From Acidaminobacter hydrogenoformans DSM 2784 (GTDB lineage: Bacteria > Bacillota > Clostridia > Peptostreptococcales > Acidaminobacteraceae), in assembly GCF_900103005.1 (NCBI RefSeq), contig NZ_FMWL01000009.1, positions 1-64,000 on the forward strand: a DNA stretch of 64,000 nucleotides, read 5' to 3'. The position numbers and the translations under genes are program-made. Positions 24,068-32,040 of the stretch are shown piece after piece. Numbering within the stretch: the stretch's first letter is position 1; each line of letters opens with the position of its first letter. The notes under the pieces were generated by a model. The model was not told the DNA's origin. It saw nothing but the letters and a program-made list of their open reading frames with translations, and did not search any database.

Positions 24068-24817
24068 CTACCATTCCACCTCAGGATAGCTCAGGTCCAG
24101 CCTCACCTCATCCGGCGCAACCCCCATGGCCTTCGCGTAGTCTTTAATCTCACGCCTGAGCCCGAGATACTCAGGCGCATCCAGCTCTGTCAGCCGCTTC
24201 GCGAGCAGCGTCAAATATTTCAGCCGCTTTTCCTTTTCCATTTTGAGAATCTCAACATTCAGCTCATCCACGTACTGCGTGATGTACCCATCCGTCCATG
24301 GGTAGCCCTGAATCATGAGATTCAGCAGCCTCGAAATAGCTTTCTGCTCCAGAGCCGCGCAGAGACAACTGAAAACCGCGGACTGCAGCATGCGAACCTG
24401 AGCGATATCCTGGTCCCAGATGACTTTCTTCTGCAGCATGGACTCTCCATATAGCCGCGTTTCCTTCCTGGCCTTGAGCAGGCAAAAGTCGTTCAGCGCC
24501 ATCAAAACGAAAAACATTTCAGGCATCAGAACCTGAAAGTCATAGTAGACATTTGTCACAGGCAGTACTTTTCCACTTGCCTTCATTTTATCGCTGGTCA
24601 TATTGTTGTCCACGACCCTTATGCCCCGGTCCCCCATGGCCGCATGTCTAAGATCATAGCAAAACCCGAGAATCCTCATTTTTGAAGACTCGAACGCGCG
24701 GTTTTCCTCTTCACCGCCAATAATCCTGTACAGCGCGTCGTATAAACTGTCAAAATCCTCATAATCTCCGGCAATAGTCACACCGGCGTGTTGAGGCGTC
24801 AATTCCACTGTAATCAT
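24068..24817 (-). CDS. DUF6904-like protein, unknown function
   Basis: 249-aa soluble protein, first gene of the minus-strand operon reaching to RidA. Beginning TVELTPQHAGVTIAGDYEDFDSLYDALYRI and the internal LGFCYDLRHAAMGDRG resemble a clostridial family of unknown function (DUF6904, recalled from memory). The start is ATG 24817 with GAGGAGG 6 nt upstream; a longer frame to 25015 runs through the neighbouring promoter. No catalytic motif is recognised. Confidence 0.72.
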   Translation of the reverse strand: MITVELTPQHAGVTIAGDYEDFDSLYDALYRIIGGEEENRAFESSKMRILGFCYDLRHAAMGDRGIRVVDNNMTSDKMKASGKVLPVTNVYYDFQVLMPEMFFVLMALNDFCLLKARKETRLYGESMLQKKVIWDQDIAQVRMLQSAVFSCLCAALEQKAISRLLNLMIQGYPWTDGYITQYVDELNVEILKMEKEKRLKYLTLLAKRLTELDAPEYLGLRREIKDYAKAMGVAPDEVRLDLSYPEVEW

Positions 24818-24930
24818 TTTAGGCCTCCTCGTCATTCGCTTTCTCATTACTATAATATTGCATTTTTTATCTCCAGGGAACTCATTTCTGGAGATTCTTG
24901 GATAGCGAAGAAAAAAACTGCCCCAGGTGC

Positions 24931-24966
24931 TTTTGCCGATGGTCACCTCATCCCCCCCATCCCGCC
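24931..24966 (+). repeat. GCCGATGGT/C-rich interspersed repeat copy
   Basis: TTTTGCCGATGGTCACCTCA followed by CCCCCCCATCCCGCC; core at 24935-24943. Confidence 0.6.
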
Positions 24967-24967
24967 A

Positions 24968-25006
24968 CAATTTACATTTGACATTCCCGTAAATTGTATT
25001 TATAAT
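24968..25006 (+). promoter_or_regulatory. consensus sigma-A promoter with inverted repeat
   Basis: TTGACA (24978-24983), 17-nt spacer, TATAAT (25001-25006), a perfect consensus. The arms ACAATTTAC (24968-24976) and GTAAATTGT (24989-24997) flank and overlap the -35, two helical turns apart, and are a candidate operator. Confidence 0.8.
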
Positions 25007-25019
25007 AATACTCAATCGC

Positions 25020-25042
25020 CCACCCCCAGGGATAGGGGGTAT
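25020..25042. promoter_or_regulatory. CsoR/CstR-like G/C palindrome downstream of the promoter
   Basis: ACCCCC-AGGGATA-GGGGGT followed by AT. The layout resembles operators of CsoR-family (copper or persulfide) repressors. It lies just after the presumed transcription start. Confidence 0.4.
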
Positions 25043-25087
25043 TCACGCTTGATTAACGTTAAAACGACAACCTCAGGAGGTCTGACT

Positions 25088-26581
25088 ATGGAACACTACT
25101 ACATAAAAACCAACCGAACCTTCACCACCGTTCGAAAATACAGCTGGTTTCTGACCGTCCTGGTAGCTGTAGGCGGCCTTTGGGTGCCTAAGCTCGGGCT
25201 GCTGGTCATTCTGATTATGGCAGGTTTGATCACCACCTCATTCTTCTCAGGACGCTTATGGTGCGGCAACTTCTGCCCTCACGGCAGCCTGTTTGACAGA
25301 ATCATCATGCCCATCAGCAGAAACAAAAAAATTCCCAAGCAGTTAAAATCCAAGCTTGCGGTTATTGGGTTCTTCGCCTTTTTTACCTTCAGCTTTTCAA
25401 GGAAGGTCCTGCGTGTCATCCAGCTTTGGGGCACCATGGCGTTCCTCGACCGCCTTGGCTTCGTCTTCGTGACGACTTACCTCATGGTTATGATTGTGGG
25501 CGGGCTTATGGCCATCCTTGTCAACTCCAGGGCCTGGTGCCAGTTCTGTCCTATGGGCAGCCTTCAAAAGATCTCCCACAGCTTGGGTAAGGCCGTTGGC
25601 GTCGCACCAAAAACAGAGCGGAAAGTCACGATCTCAAATAAAGATATGTGCCACACCTGCGGAAAATGCGCGAGAGTTTGTCCGTTCCAGCTGAAGCCGT
25701 ATCTCGACTTCTCCGGGAACAACCAGTTTGATGACTCAAACTGCATCAAGTGCGCCACCTGTGTTGAAAACTGCCCTGCCGGGATCCTGTCCATAGGCAC
25801 GCAGAAAAAAGCTGTTCAGCTCCTGACCAGCACCCCTGCCCCCGGCTACGAGAACCGGCAGACCATTCACGCAAAAATTGCGGACATCAAGGCTCTGAAG
25901 GACGAAACCTGGGAGTTTACCTTTAACTTCGTTACACCGGAAATTGTAGACTACAAAGCGGGACAGTTCATCACCCTGAAGATTGAAGATGAGCCCCTAA
26001 GCTTCCGGGCTTACTCCATCTCCTCCTACAATGAGGACAGCAGGAGCCTGAAGGTCATCATCAAGAAAGTTGAAAATGGCTATGGTACGGGCATTATCTT
26101 CAGCCGCTTCAAGGTTGGGGACATGGTTGAGCTGGAAGGGCCCCTGGGCGATGAGCTCGTCCCGTCGCCTGAAGCAGAAAAGCTGGTGTTTGTGGCGAAC
26201 GGCATAGGCATCACGCCGTTTATCGCGTTAGTCAAAGACGTCCTGCTGAACAAGCCAAATCTCAAGTCCGTTAAGCTGATCTACGGAGAGCGCTATGAAA
26301 CCGAATTCCTCTATCATGACTACTTTAAAGCCTTTGCGGACGCCTACCCACAGTTTGAATACCTTCCAGTGGTTTCCCGGCCTAAGGGCATCGAGTACCG
26401 AAAAGGCCGCGTCACAGATGTCCTGAAGGATTCAAAGCTTGATCTGGAAGGGGTCAAGGTCTACATGTGCGGTTCAAAGCGCATGGTGGAAGACAGCGTT
26501 TCAATCCTGATGAGCCGCGGTGTCAGCGTGTCCGAGATCTTTTATGAGAGTGAAGACCGGATTAAATTGCCTGCGGCGTAA
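25088..26581 (+). CDS. membrane polyferredoxin fused to ferredoxin-NAD(P)H reductase-type flavoprotein
   Basis: 497 aa. The N-terminal half is NapH/NosR-like: four to five membrane helices with two Cys motifs CGNFCPHGS and CQFCPMGS, then two [4Fe-4S] clusters (CHTCGKCARVCP and CIKCATCVENCP, about residues 195-240). The C-terminal half (about 260-497) is an FAD/NAD(P)H domain of the ferredoxin-reductase fold (FRAYSISSYN, GIGITPFIAL, MCGSKRMVED). It probably moves electrons between NAD(P)H and a membrane or extracytoplasmic acceptor. ATG 25088 has an AGGAGG site. Single gene between a strong promoter and a terminator. Confidence 0.88.
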   Translation: MEHYYIKTNRTFTTVRKYSWFLTVLVAVGGLWVPKLGLLVILIMAGLITTSFFSGRLWCGNFCPHGSLFDRIIMPISRNKKIPKQLKSKLAVIGFFAFFTFSFSRKVLRVIQLWGTMAFLDRLGFVFVTTYLMVMIVGGLMAILVNSRAWCQFCPMGSLQKISHSLGKAVGVAPKTERKVTISNKDMCHTCGKCARVCPFQLKPYLDFSGNNQFDDSNCIKCATCVENCPAGILSIGTQKKAVQLLTSTPAPGYENRQTIHAKIADIKALKDETWEFTFNFVTPEIVDYKAGQFITLKIEDEPLSFRAYSISSYNEDSRSLKVIIKKVENGYGTGIIFSRFKVGDMVELEGPLGDELVPSPEAEKLVFVANGIGITPFIALVKDVLLNKPNLKSVKLIYGERYETEFLYHDYFKAFADAYPQFEYLPVVSRPKGIEYRKGRVTDVLKDSKLDLEGVKVYMCGSKRMVEDSVSILMSRGVSVSEIFYESEDRIKLPAA

Positions 26582-26591
26582 TTTATTCAGG

Positions 26592-26647
26592 AAGAGCAAT
26601 GGAAATGGGTGAAAGAATCCCGTTTTCCATTGCTCTTTTTGTTTTTT
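26592..26647 (+). terminator. terminator of the polyferredoxin-reductase gene
   Basis: 14-bp arms AAGAGCAATGGAAA and complement (26624-26637), followed by T-runs. Confidence 0.9.
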
Positions 26648-26712
26648 TGTCAGCACAGCAACGCTGGATATTAATTTAATTAATTTATAAGTTAATTATA
26701 TTAATATTTTAA

Positions 26713-26741
26713 TTGACTTCTAATCAAAATTGATATATTTT
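26713..26741 (+). promoter_or_regulatory. promoter of the SHOCT/DUF2089 cluster
   Basis: TTGACT (26713-26718), 17-nt spacer, TATTTT (26736-26741), in a very AT-rich stretch. A short TCAA-AA-TTGA dyad lies in the spacer. Confidence 0.5.
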
Positions 26742-26812
26742 ATAGTCAGATAAACAAAATTAATTTCAAATTTAATAAATTGAATAATATTGGTGGATAG
26801 AAAAGGTGGTGA

Positions 26813-27211
26813 ATGCGCTTGACCATTTTGGAATTACTCGAACAAGTCGAGCGAGGTGACATAACTGCAGAAGAAGCAACTATAAAAATCAGGGCGCCTC
26901 GAAACGGTGAGGCCGAAGCGCTGCCTGCTTTGACTGAAACTGAAGCACCCGCCAAATGGCTTAAAATTCGAATTGTCGACCCAGCCTCCAGCTTCAGGAT
27001 GAGCCTGCCGCCACTGCCCCTGCGGTTTACCAGCAGACTCGCCGCGTTTCTGTTTAAGCTTTCAATGAAGCACAGTGATGCACAGTTGCAGGATGCTATT
27101 GACCCAAAGGACATAGCGCGCATTCTGGAGACCTTCAAAACACTGCCGCCGGTGCAATTGGTTTCCGTTGAAGATGACCAGGGCACTCAAATCGACATCT
27201 TTACCAAATAA
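26813..27211 (+). CDS. SHOCT-like domain protein
   Basis: 132 aa. The N-terminal helical hairpin LELLEQVERGDITAEEATIKI is the SHOCT-like module that also ends the DUF2089 protein and begins the protein at 27710. A linker and a beta-type region (AKWLKIRIVD..VQLVSVEDDQGTQIDIF) follow. Probably part of a regulatory or sensing complex with its neighbours. ATG 26813 follows AAGGTGG. Confidence 0.72.
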   Translation: MRLTILELLEQVERGDITAEEATIKIRAPRNGEAEALPALTETEAPAKWLKIRIVDPASSFRMSLPPLPLRFTSRLAAFLFKLSMKHSDAQLQDAIDPKDIARILETFKTLPPVQLVSVEDDQGTQIDIFTK

Positions 27212-27320
27212 ACACCGCTAACAAGCACGCCAGACCGGCACTTCGAGAAGGCCTTCACACAGGAAGGCCACGTCGTCAAACCTGACCTGTCACAAGCGCA
27301 TAGAAGAAAGAGGTGATTTT

Positions 27321-27695
27321 ATGGCCAGAGAGGTCATAGGCCAATGCCCCATTTGCCAGGACAAGCTGCGGGTCACTCAGTTGTCCTGCAAAACCTGCGG
27401 CACGCAGATCTCCGGGGAATTTGAGCTGTGTAAGTTCTGCCAGCTCGAAAAGAATCAAAAGTACTTCGCGGAAATCTTCATTAAGAATCGCGGCAACATC
27501 AAGGAAATTGAAAAGGAAATGGGCATCTCCTACCCTACCGTCAGACGACTCCTTGACGACGTCATAGAAGCCCTTGGCTACAAGGAAGAGGCCAAGAAAG
27601 ACGCTGTCAATCAAAGTGAAATTCTGGACCAGCTCAGCAAAGGCGAAATTACTTCCGAGCAAGCACTCAAACTGCTTAACGGCGAACCCGTTTAA
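27321..27695 (+). CDS. DUF2089 zinc-ribbon HTH protein
   Basis: 124 aa. Zinc ribbon (CPICQDKL, CKTCGTQ, CKFCQ), helix-turn-helix IKEIEKEMGISYPTVRRLLDDVI and C-terminal SHOCT-like helix pair SEILDQLSKGEITSEQALKLL. A predicted DNA-binding regulator, placed between two SHOCT-like proteins in one operon. Resembles the simpler HTH regulator at 12924-13226. Confidence 0.85.
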   Translation: MAREVIGQCPICQDKLRVTQLSCKTCGTQISGEFELCKFCQLEKNQKYFAEIFIKNRGNIKEIEKEMGISYPTVRRLLDDVIEALGYKEEAKKDAVNQSEILDQLSKGEITSEQALKLLNGEPV

Positions 27696-27709
27696 AGGAG
27701 GAAATCCAC

Positions 27710-28096
27710 GTGAATGATGAAAAGCTCAAAATCCTGAAAATGATTGAAGACGGCATCATTACCGCAGAGGAAGGCTCAAAGCTTCTGAACGCATTGGCTG
27801 AAAGCGCTGACCTGCCAACAGCAGCCAAAAAAAACGAGTCTGGGAACGCAAAATGGCTGAGGGTCAAAGTCTTAAGCACGGAAAACGGCGTGAAAACCAA
27901 GGTGAATGTCAATGTCCCTGTTGCCCTGGTTGAAACGGGCCTTAAAATAGGAAAACGCTTCGACAAAAACGTTGAGGATTCCCTGAAGGATGTCGATCTC
28001 AATGAAATCCTCGAAATGATCAAAAATGGCGCGGAAGGCAAAATTGTCGAGGTCGAGTCTGATAATGGGGACATTGTGGAAGTTTATGTAGAGTAA
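27710..28096 (+). CDS. SHOCT-like domain protein
   Basis: 128 aa; SHOCT-like hairpin ILKMIEDGIITAEEGSKLLN at the N-terminus, then a region (AKWLRVKVLST.. DIVEVYVE) with the same plan as the 26813 protein, so the two are probably paralogues. Starts at GTG 27710 with AAAGGAGG, which overlaps the stop of the DUF2089 gene. Confidence 0.78.
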   Translation: MNDEKLKILKMIEDGIITAEEGSKLLNALAESADLPTAAKKNESGNAKWLRVKVLSTENGVKTKVNVNVPVALVETGLKIGKRFDKNVEDSLKDVDLNEILEMIKNGAEGKIVEVESDNGDIVEVYVE

Positions 28097-28206
28097 CGCG
28101 AGGACCACAGTAACCCACAAATGTTAACTTTGTCTTAAATTCTATTTCAACCCATATTTTTGCGATATAATAGAGCCGTAAAAATCCCGCTTTAGGAGGC
28201 AATATC

Positions 28207-28833
28207 ATGTCGTTTGAAGAAATGAAGCTCAAAGCCAAAGCACATCTCAGCGGCAACTGGCCTGTTGTCATCATCACCATTCTTATTTTTCTCGCACTGA
28301 CTCAGCTCTTCACCAACCAGAACCGGGTCGTCACCTACACTCAAGGCGAAAGTCAAGTCAACAGTTCTTCAGCGTTCTTCAACCTGCTGAGCTTTATCCT
28401 CACCGGACCGCTGACCTATGGTCTCATGGTTTTCTTCAGACGCCTGCGTGAGCAGCGTGCCAACATCGCGGATCTCTTTGACGGCTTCAAGCGCTTTGGC
28501 GACACCTTCCTGCTGAACCTCCTCACCACAGTCTTTGTCATCCTTTGGACGCTGCTTCTGATCGTTCCAGGGATCATTGCCGCAATACGCTACACCATGG
28601 CCTACCTGATCATGACGGAAAATCCTGACATGACTGCCCTGGAATGCATCCAAGCCTCCAAAATGATGATGGACGGCCATAAAATGGACTTCTTCAGCTT
28701 TGTGCTCAGCTTTATAGGCTGGTTCTTGCTGAGCATCCTGACCTTTGGACTTGGCTTCCTATACCTCATCCCCTATTACAACGCCTCCAAAGTGGAATTC
28801 TATGAAACTCTGAAGCAGGGTAATCTCTATTAA
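28207..28833 (+). CDS. DUF975-type polytopic membrane protein
   Basis: 208 aa with four to five hydrophobic segments (VVIITILIFLALTQLF, LLNLLTTVFVILWTLLLIVP, FFSFVLSFIGWFLLSILTFG). The motifs VPGIIAAIRYTMA and ALECIQASKMMMDGHK are typical of the DUF975 family. Function unknown. GGAGG 8 nt upstream of ATG 28207 and a TATAAT at 28166-28171 with a weak -35; its own terminator follows. Confidence 0.82.
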   Translation: MSFEEMKLKAKAHLSGNWPVVIITILIFLALTQLFTNQNRVVTYTQGESQVNSSSAFFNLLSFILTGPLTYGLMVFFRRLREQRANIADLFDGFKRFGDTFLLNLLTTVFVILWTLLLIVPGIIAAIRYTMAYLIMTENPDMTALECIQASKMMMDGHKMDFFSFVLSFIGWFLLSILTFGLGFLYLIPYYNASKVEFYETLKQGNLY

Positions 28834-28850
28834 CCCCTTTATAAAAAGAA

Positions 28851-28888
28851 AAATGGAAGCTGGCACACCTGAGCCGCTTCCATTTTTA
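28851..28888 (+). terminator. terminator of the DUF975 gene
   Basis: AATGGAAGC..GCTTCCATT stem followed by TTTT. Confidence 0.85.
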
Positions 28889-28896
28889 TTTGGGGC

Positions 28897-28945
28897 ATTT
28901 GGTTGGGGGACATTTGGTTGGGGACTGTCCCCAACCAAATTTTTT
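28897..28945. repeat. GGTTGGGGAC repeat with 29-bp perfect palindrome
   Basis: One GGTTGGGGGACA unit followed by a palindrome (arms 28912-28925 and 28927-28940, centre T) and a T-run. Same centre as the palindrome at 19824-19866. It could act as a second terminator. Confidence 0.75.
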
Positions 28946-28985
28946 ATTAACAGCCCATTCTTCCTTCTTAACTTCACATGGTCAC

Positions 28986-29666
28986 CTAAAGCCTGACCTC
29001 CACAAAATCCCGCGCCGCAAGGACCGTCTCCGTCACGAGGCAGTCCAGCGCGATCACCTGACCCCCTGACTCAGCAAGCTTCCTGAGCGACTCCCCAAAA
29101 GCCGGGTGCATCACATCGTTGGGCTCAAAGTGGTCCACATTCTTCATCTGGATGATGAACGCCACCATTGCTTCATAGCCGTCCTCAAGACAAGCCCTCA
29201 GTTCGTTCAGATGTTTGACCCCCCGCTCGGTGGGCGCGTCCGGAAAGCGCACCACGCCCTCCTCTTCCAGGGTCACACCTTTGACCTCGACAAAGATCCT
29301 TCTGTCAGGGGCTTCGAGGTAAAAATCAAACCGTGAGCTGCCGTATTTCTGTTCCGGCTTGATCAGCTGAAGCTTTCCAAAATAGCCGCTGGACTCCGCC
29401 CACTCCCGGAAGACCTTGTTGGGGGCCTGGCTGTCCATGTTGACGAGCCGGTCCCCCTTCCAGACTGAAATCAAGTCATAACGGGTCTTTCGTCCGGGAT
29501 GGCCGCAGTCCTGGACCAGCACCCTGGCCCCTTCCGGCAGCAGCTCCCTGCACCGGCCGGTATTTTTCACATGGCAGATTTCAATTTTCCCGTCGACCTC
29601 TATGTGCGCGACGAAGCGGTTGGGCCGTTTTATGAAGGTCCCTGGTTTTATGTTGTCATAGCGCAT
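28986..29666 (-). CDS. sfsA: SfsA family DNA/RNA nuclease-like protein
   Basis: 226 aa; family motifs KRPNRFVAHIEVDGK, CHVKNTGRCRELL, SRFDFYLE and VEVKGVTLEEEG with the PD-(D/E)xK-like acidic and Lys residues, and FPDAPTERGVKHL. SfsA was named for sugar fermentation stimulation; a nuclease role is proposed from the fold. The ATG at 29666 overlaps the end of the symporter gene by 11 nt, so it is translated in the same operon. Confidence 0.92.
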   Translation of the reverse strand: MRYDNIKPGTFIKRPNRFVAHIEVDGKIEICHVKNTGRCRELLPEGARVLVQDCGHPGRKTRYDLISVWKGDRLVNMDSQAPNKVFREWAESSGYFGKLQLIKPEQKYGSSRFDFYLEAPDRRIFVEVKGVTLEEEGVVRFPDAPTERGVKHLNELRACLEDGYEAMVAFIIQMKNVDHFEPNDVMHPAFGESLRKLAESGGQVIALDCLVTETVLAARDFVEVRL

Positions 29667-31041
29667 GATGATTTCTCCTTAATCGTCCAGCGAGCATAAT
29701 TAAAATGGGGCCGCTGATCCCAAGCAGGATGGGATCAATGTTGGGGGGCAGTGACCATCGGCTTAAAAGCATGAGAAGAGGCCCGGCAATCATGGCCGCA
29801 TAGGCATAGGACCTGCCAACCTTGCCGGGCATAAAAAGCGCGGCGCAAAGGGGCGCGAACGCCACCGTCCCCCTGAGGCCCATGGAGACGAAGCTCCAGC
29901 CCAGAATGCCGGAGCCCAGATTGCCTATGGTCACGGCCGCGGAAAGGGCCAGAACCACAAAAATAATCAGCCGGGTGACAAAGAGCATGCTGCGGTCACT
30001 TGCCTCAGGGGACACATAAACTTTATACAGATCCTGTCCCACCATGGCGCTGATGCCAAGGGCCATCCCCGCGCCGCTGCCCACCAGTGTGACCAGCAAG
30101 GTCGCGAGGATCCCGCCCGCCAGCACCGGCGGCAGGTAGGTCAGGACAAAGACCGGCAGCGCGTAGACCGGGTCCATCTGCGGCGCGTGAATGCGCATAA
30201 ACATGCCCACGTAGATCCCCGCGAGGCCAATGAGCGGAATCAGAGCCATGCTGATCCAGGCCCCCTGCCTGGAGGTCTTCAGGGACTTTGCCGCAATGAT
30301 GGCCTGGATGTAGACCTGGCCAGTGACGACGCCAACCACGACGGAGACCACTGAGCCCATATTTTTAGTGAGACCGTGGGAAAGCAAGTTGAAGTACTGA
30401 GCAGCCGGCAGTGCCGTTTGAAAAGCTTCAAGGCCACCTGCCACCCTGATGGCCATAATGCCGCTAAGCCCCACCCCCGCGTACATGAGCAGCGCCTTGA
30501 GTACCCCTACTATACCCGTGCCCCAGACACCGCCAAAAATGACGTAAGCCATCATGAGCATCAGCACCAGGGCCGAAGCCCCCATGGGTCCCAGGCTGCT
30601 GAGCGCGGTGATTAACGCAATGCCGGACAGGAACTGAGATATGATGCTCAGGAAGCTTCCCAGGCTCGTGAGTACGGCGGCCATGGTCGCCGCCTTTCGT
30701 CCAAATTCCGCGGAGATCAGCTGGGGCAGCGTGACAAGGCCGCTCTGATAGAGGGGTTTAGCGTAGAACAGCCCGAGGATCAGGCAGCCAATACCATTGC
30801 CTAAGGTGAACCACCAGGCTGAGAAGCCGTCTGTAAAAGCGAGCTGCGCTGTGCCAATAGTTGACGCGCCCCCAACCAGGGTGCCTATAATCGTTCCCGC
30901 TACAATCCCGGACCCGGCCCTCCGGCCGCCGCTCGTAAAGTCCCTGCTGGATTTGATCTGACGGCCGGAATAAATCCCGCCAAGGGTCATGATTGCCAGT
31001 ACTATGGCAGCGCCGATATAATGGGATAATTCCATGGTCAT
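29656..31041 (-). CDS. sodium:solute symporter (SSS family)
   Basis: 461-aa protein with about 13 membrane helices. The N-terminal region SGGRRAGSGIVAGTIIGTLVGGASTIGTAQ is typical of SSS transporters and includes Na+-site residues. Substrate unknown. The C-terminal loop near codons SRWSLPPN overlaps a GCCGATGGT copy (29754-29762). ATG 31041 has GAGGAGG; a structured leader lies upstream. Confidence 0.88.
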   Translation of the reverse strand: MTMELSHYIGAAIVLAIMTLGGIYSGRQIKSSRDFTSGGRRAGSGIVAGTIIGTLVGGASTIGTAQLAFTDGFSAWWFTLGNGIGCLILGLFYAKPLYQSGLVTLPQLISAEFGRKAATMAAVLTSLGSFLSIISQFLSGIALITALSSLGPMGASALVLMLMMAYVIFGGVWGTGIVGVLKALLMYAGVGLSGIMAIRVAGGLEAFQTALPAAQYFNLLSHGLTKNMGSVVSVVVGVVTGQVYIQAIIAAKSLKTSRQGAWISMALIPLIGLAGIYVGMFMRIHAPQMDPVYALPVFVLTYLPPVLAGGILATLLVTLVGSGAGMALGISAMVGQDLYKVYVSPEASDRSMLFVTRLIIFVVLALSAAVTIGNLGSGILGWSFVSMGLRGTVAFAPLCAALFMPGKVGRSYAYAAMIAGPLLMLLSRWSLPPNIDPILLGISGPILIMLAGRLRRNHHAL

Positions 31042-31107
31042 GGCAGAGACGCCTCCTCGTATCTTTTAATCTTCAGCCGCGACGTGAAGCCTTCAGGACA
31101 CAGCTAA

Positions 31108-31168
31108 GGGGAGAAATACCCAAGTCGGAAGCGATTTAAACGCTGCCCCACCGTTAGGCTTTCTCCCC
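31108..31168 (-). other. structured leader upstream of the symporter gene
   Basis: Arms GGGGAGAAA (31108-31116) and TTTCTCCCC (31160-31168) enclose 43 nt with an inner AGCG/CGCT hairpin. No T-run follows, so it is not an obvious terminator of the gene ending at 31201. No riboswitch class was recognised. Confidence 0.4.
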
Positions 31169-31200
31169 CTCTTCTTTTCATCTATTTTTGCGGTTGGTAT

Positions 31201-32022
31201 TTACTGTCCGGACTTGTAGGCTTTTTGAATCGCTTCCTGGTGCTTGCTGTCGACCTTATTAGTCGAATGCGTCCGGCTGTCCAGGAAGTGAACATCAAAG
31301 TGTCCATCCATTCCGTTGCCTTTTACGGCATCCAGGTTTTGGCCCGTGCCAAAGCCGCCGCTGCGGTTGTCCACCACTGCGAGCTCAGCCTTGCTGTCAA
31401 GTCCAGCATGAGGCATAGCCGTCATAGAGCCGGCAATTTTATACCCGTCAACCTCTATGATCACCGGCCGCCGCGTCCAGTTCCAGCTGCCGCCCGCGAT
31501 CTCTTTTAAAATCGCTGTATCTTCTTTGGTCAGCGCTTCCACGTCCGCGTGGTTGCCGCCGTATGTACGCTTGATCTGCAATTTTAAGCCAGTATTGACA
31601 TCTGTCAGCGTCGCAATATCCCCTCTGGCAAAGATGTCTTTGACCATACCAAACCAGGATAAAAGCTGTACACTTTCAGTTCTGTCGCTGCCACTTCTTG
31701 AAACTGGCTTCTCAATGCCGCCAGCACTTACAAGCTCAGTGAGCTTCCCAATGGTCGCCGCACCCGCAATTCCGTCTGCCACAAGGCCCTGATCCCTTTG
31801 AAAATTTATGACTGAAGCCTTGGTCACACTGCCAAAATAACCGGTCACGTCCAACGAAAAATAGCCCAGCTGCTTCAAATCTCGCTGAAGCTCAGACACG
31901 TCTTGATTGCTCAGCCCCTGCTTCAGGAGCGCGCCCTGGGTGTAGGCATAGGCCGGTTGAAATCCTCCAGCTGAAATGATCAGCGCAAGGGTTAGTGCCG
32001 CAAGTTTTTTCTTCACTTTCAT
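31201..32022 (-). CDS. secreted peptidoglycan-binding (PG_binding_1) protein
   Basis: 273 aa. Signal peptide (residues 1-26, ..FQPAYA), then a PG_binding_1 domain (about 30-95: LSNQDVSELQRDLKQLGYF, VINFQRDQGLVADGIAG). The C-terminal domain (120-273) contains conserved-looking stretches RRPVIIEVDGYKIAGSMTAM and GHFDVHFLDSRTH with His/Asp residues, seen in other firmicute wall proteins but without a named activity here. Controlled by a c-di-AMP riboswitch, which fits a cell-wall function. Confidence 0.87.
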   Translation of the reverse strand: MKVKKKLAALTLALIISAGGFQPAYAYTQGALLKQGLSNQDVSELQRDLKQLGYFSLDVTGYFGSVTKASVINFQRDQGLVADGIAGAATIGKLTELVSAGGIEKPVSRSGSDRTESVQLLSWFGMVKDIFARGDIATLTDVNTGLKLQIKRTYGGNHADVEALTKEDTAILKEIAGGSWNWTRRPVIIEVDGYKIAGSMTAMPHAGLDSKAELAVVDNRSGGFGTGQNLDAVKGNGMDGHFDVHFLDSRTHSTNKVDSKHQEAIQKAYKSGQ

Positions 32023-32040
32023 GGAAGCCTCCTCTTATTA

